DNA of 6,512 bases. Source: Flavobacteriaceae bacterium. Lineage in GTDB: Bacteria; Bacteroidota; Bacteroidia; Flavobacteriales; Flavobacteriaceae. This document shows, in pieces, positions 5,900-6,512 of the stretch; within the stretch, counting starts at the first letter, position 1, and every line of letters begins with the position of its first letter. Below the pieces are notes generated by a model, which saw nothing but the letters and a program-made list of their open reading frames with translations, made no database searches and was not told where the DNA came from. Where the stretch lies: positions 1 through 6,512 of the forward strand of contig JAQWON010000005.1 in NCBI GenBank assembly GCA_029245825.1, read 5' to 3'. The position numbers and the translations under genes are program-made.

Positions 5900-6512
5900 A
5901 AGAATACTTACTCTTAGTGGACTAGAACCCTTTGAATTAAGAACAAATTTAAATTTTGTTAATGTTGGTGAAAGAACTAATGTTACTGGATCAAGAAAAT
6001 TTTTAAAATTAATAAAAGAGAACAAATATGATGAAGCTGTAGAAATTGCAAGAGATCAAGTTGAAGGAGGCGCTCAAATCCTTGATGTAAATATGGATGA
6101 AGGTATGATTGATGGAAAAGAAGCCATGATTAAATTTTTAAATTTGATTCAAGCTGAACCAGATATTGCCAAAATTCCTATTATGATTGATAGTTCTAAA
6201 TGGGAAATAATTGAAGCTGGTTTAAAAGTAACCCAAGGTAAATGTGTTGTTAATTCGATAAGTTTAAAAGAAGGTGAAGAACTTTTTATAAATCAAGCAA
6301 AAACAATAAAAAAATTTGGTGCTGCTGTTATAGTTATGGCCTTTGATGAAAAGGGCCAAGCTGATACCTATAAAAGAAGAATTGATCTTTGTAAAAGATC
6401 ATATGAAGTTCTGATAAAAAAAGTCAACTTTAATCCTGGGGACATAATTTTTGATCCTAATATTTTTCCTGTAGCTACAGGAATTGATGATCATAAAACA
6501 TATGCTGTTGAT
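5892..6512 (+). CDS. metH: Methionine synthase, folate/cobalamin part (split MetH), 5' end
   Basis: The frame is open from ATG 5892 to the window edge, giving the first 207 residues of a protein that should be several times longer. They form most of the pterin-binding barrel that passes the methyl group of 5-methyltetrahydrofolate to cobalamin. Motifs nearly identical to E. coli MetH are FVNVGERTNVTGS (22-34), GAQILDVNMDEGM (60-72), IPIMIDSSKW (95-104), VNSIS (120-124), VMAFDEKGQADT (148-159) and IIFDPNIFPVATG (185-197). The cobalamin-binding and SAM-dependent reactivation domains are expected downstream but cannot be seen here. The start overlaps the end of the first module by 8 bp (ATGTCTAA), which suggests translational coupling so that the two halves are made in similar amounts. 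The product must pair with the first module to complete the reaction. Confidence 0.96.
   Translation, partial: MSKRILTLSGLEPFELRTNLNFVNVGERTNVTGSRKFLKLIKENKYDEAVEIARDQVEGGAQILDVNMDEGMIDGKEAMIKFLNLIQAEPDIAKIPIMIDSSKWEIIEAGLKVTQGKCVVNSISLKEGEELFINQAKTIKKFGAAVIVMAFDEKGQADTYKRRIDLCKRSYEVLIKKVNFNPGDIIFDPNIFPVATGIDDHKTYAVD

Overview
The window looks like chromosomal DNA from a marine-type Bacteroidetes, most likely Flavobacteriia. The evidence is the low GC (roughly 25-40% by local count), starts without Shine-Dalgarno sites behind A/T-rich leaders, a TAnnTTTG-type -7 box, a short Bacteroidetes-style lipoprotein signal, and a methionine synthase split into two genes. This placement is an inference from sequence style and gene arrangement, not from a phylogenetic marker.

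Left half (1-3379). Two plus-strand genes come first: the 3' end of an unrecognised gene (3-422) and a SnoaL/NTF2-like protein (457-924). They converge on two minus-strand genes: a DEAD-box RNA helicase (2111-3379) and, after a 167-bp gap, a YHYH-domain lipoprotein (969-1943). These look like ordinary accessory and housekeeping genes with no evident functional link.

Centre (3380-3910). This 531-bp divergent intergenic region separates the helicase from a plus-strand operon. It holds a -7 promoter box (3762-3769). A sequence closely resembling the core of a SAM-II riboswitch aptamer (about 3779-3828) follows immediately. A 17-codon hydrophobic mini-ORF has its start codon inside that aptamer. 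Last come three copies of a 10-bp A/T repeat.

Right half (3911-6512). Four tightly packed genes form one operon: a QueF-family T-fold protein whose catalytic cysteine is absent, a DUF6580 membrane protein that overlaps it by 4 bp, the homocysteine/zinc module of cobalamin-dependent methionine synthase, and, overlapping by 8 bp, the start of the folate/cobalamin half of the same enzyme, cut by the window edge. A SAM-sensing element in front of methionine synthase makes metabolic sense, because methionine is the direct precursor of SAM. The most novel feature is the pairing of a cysteine-less QueF relative and a small putative transporter with MetH. Their substrates are unknown; a pterin, deazapurine or cobalamin-related role is conceivable but is inference only.
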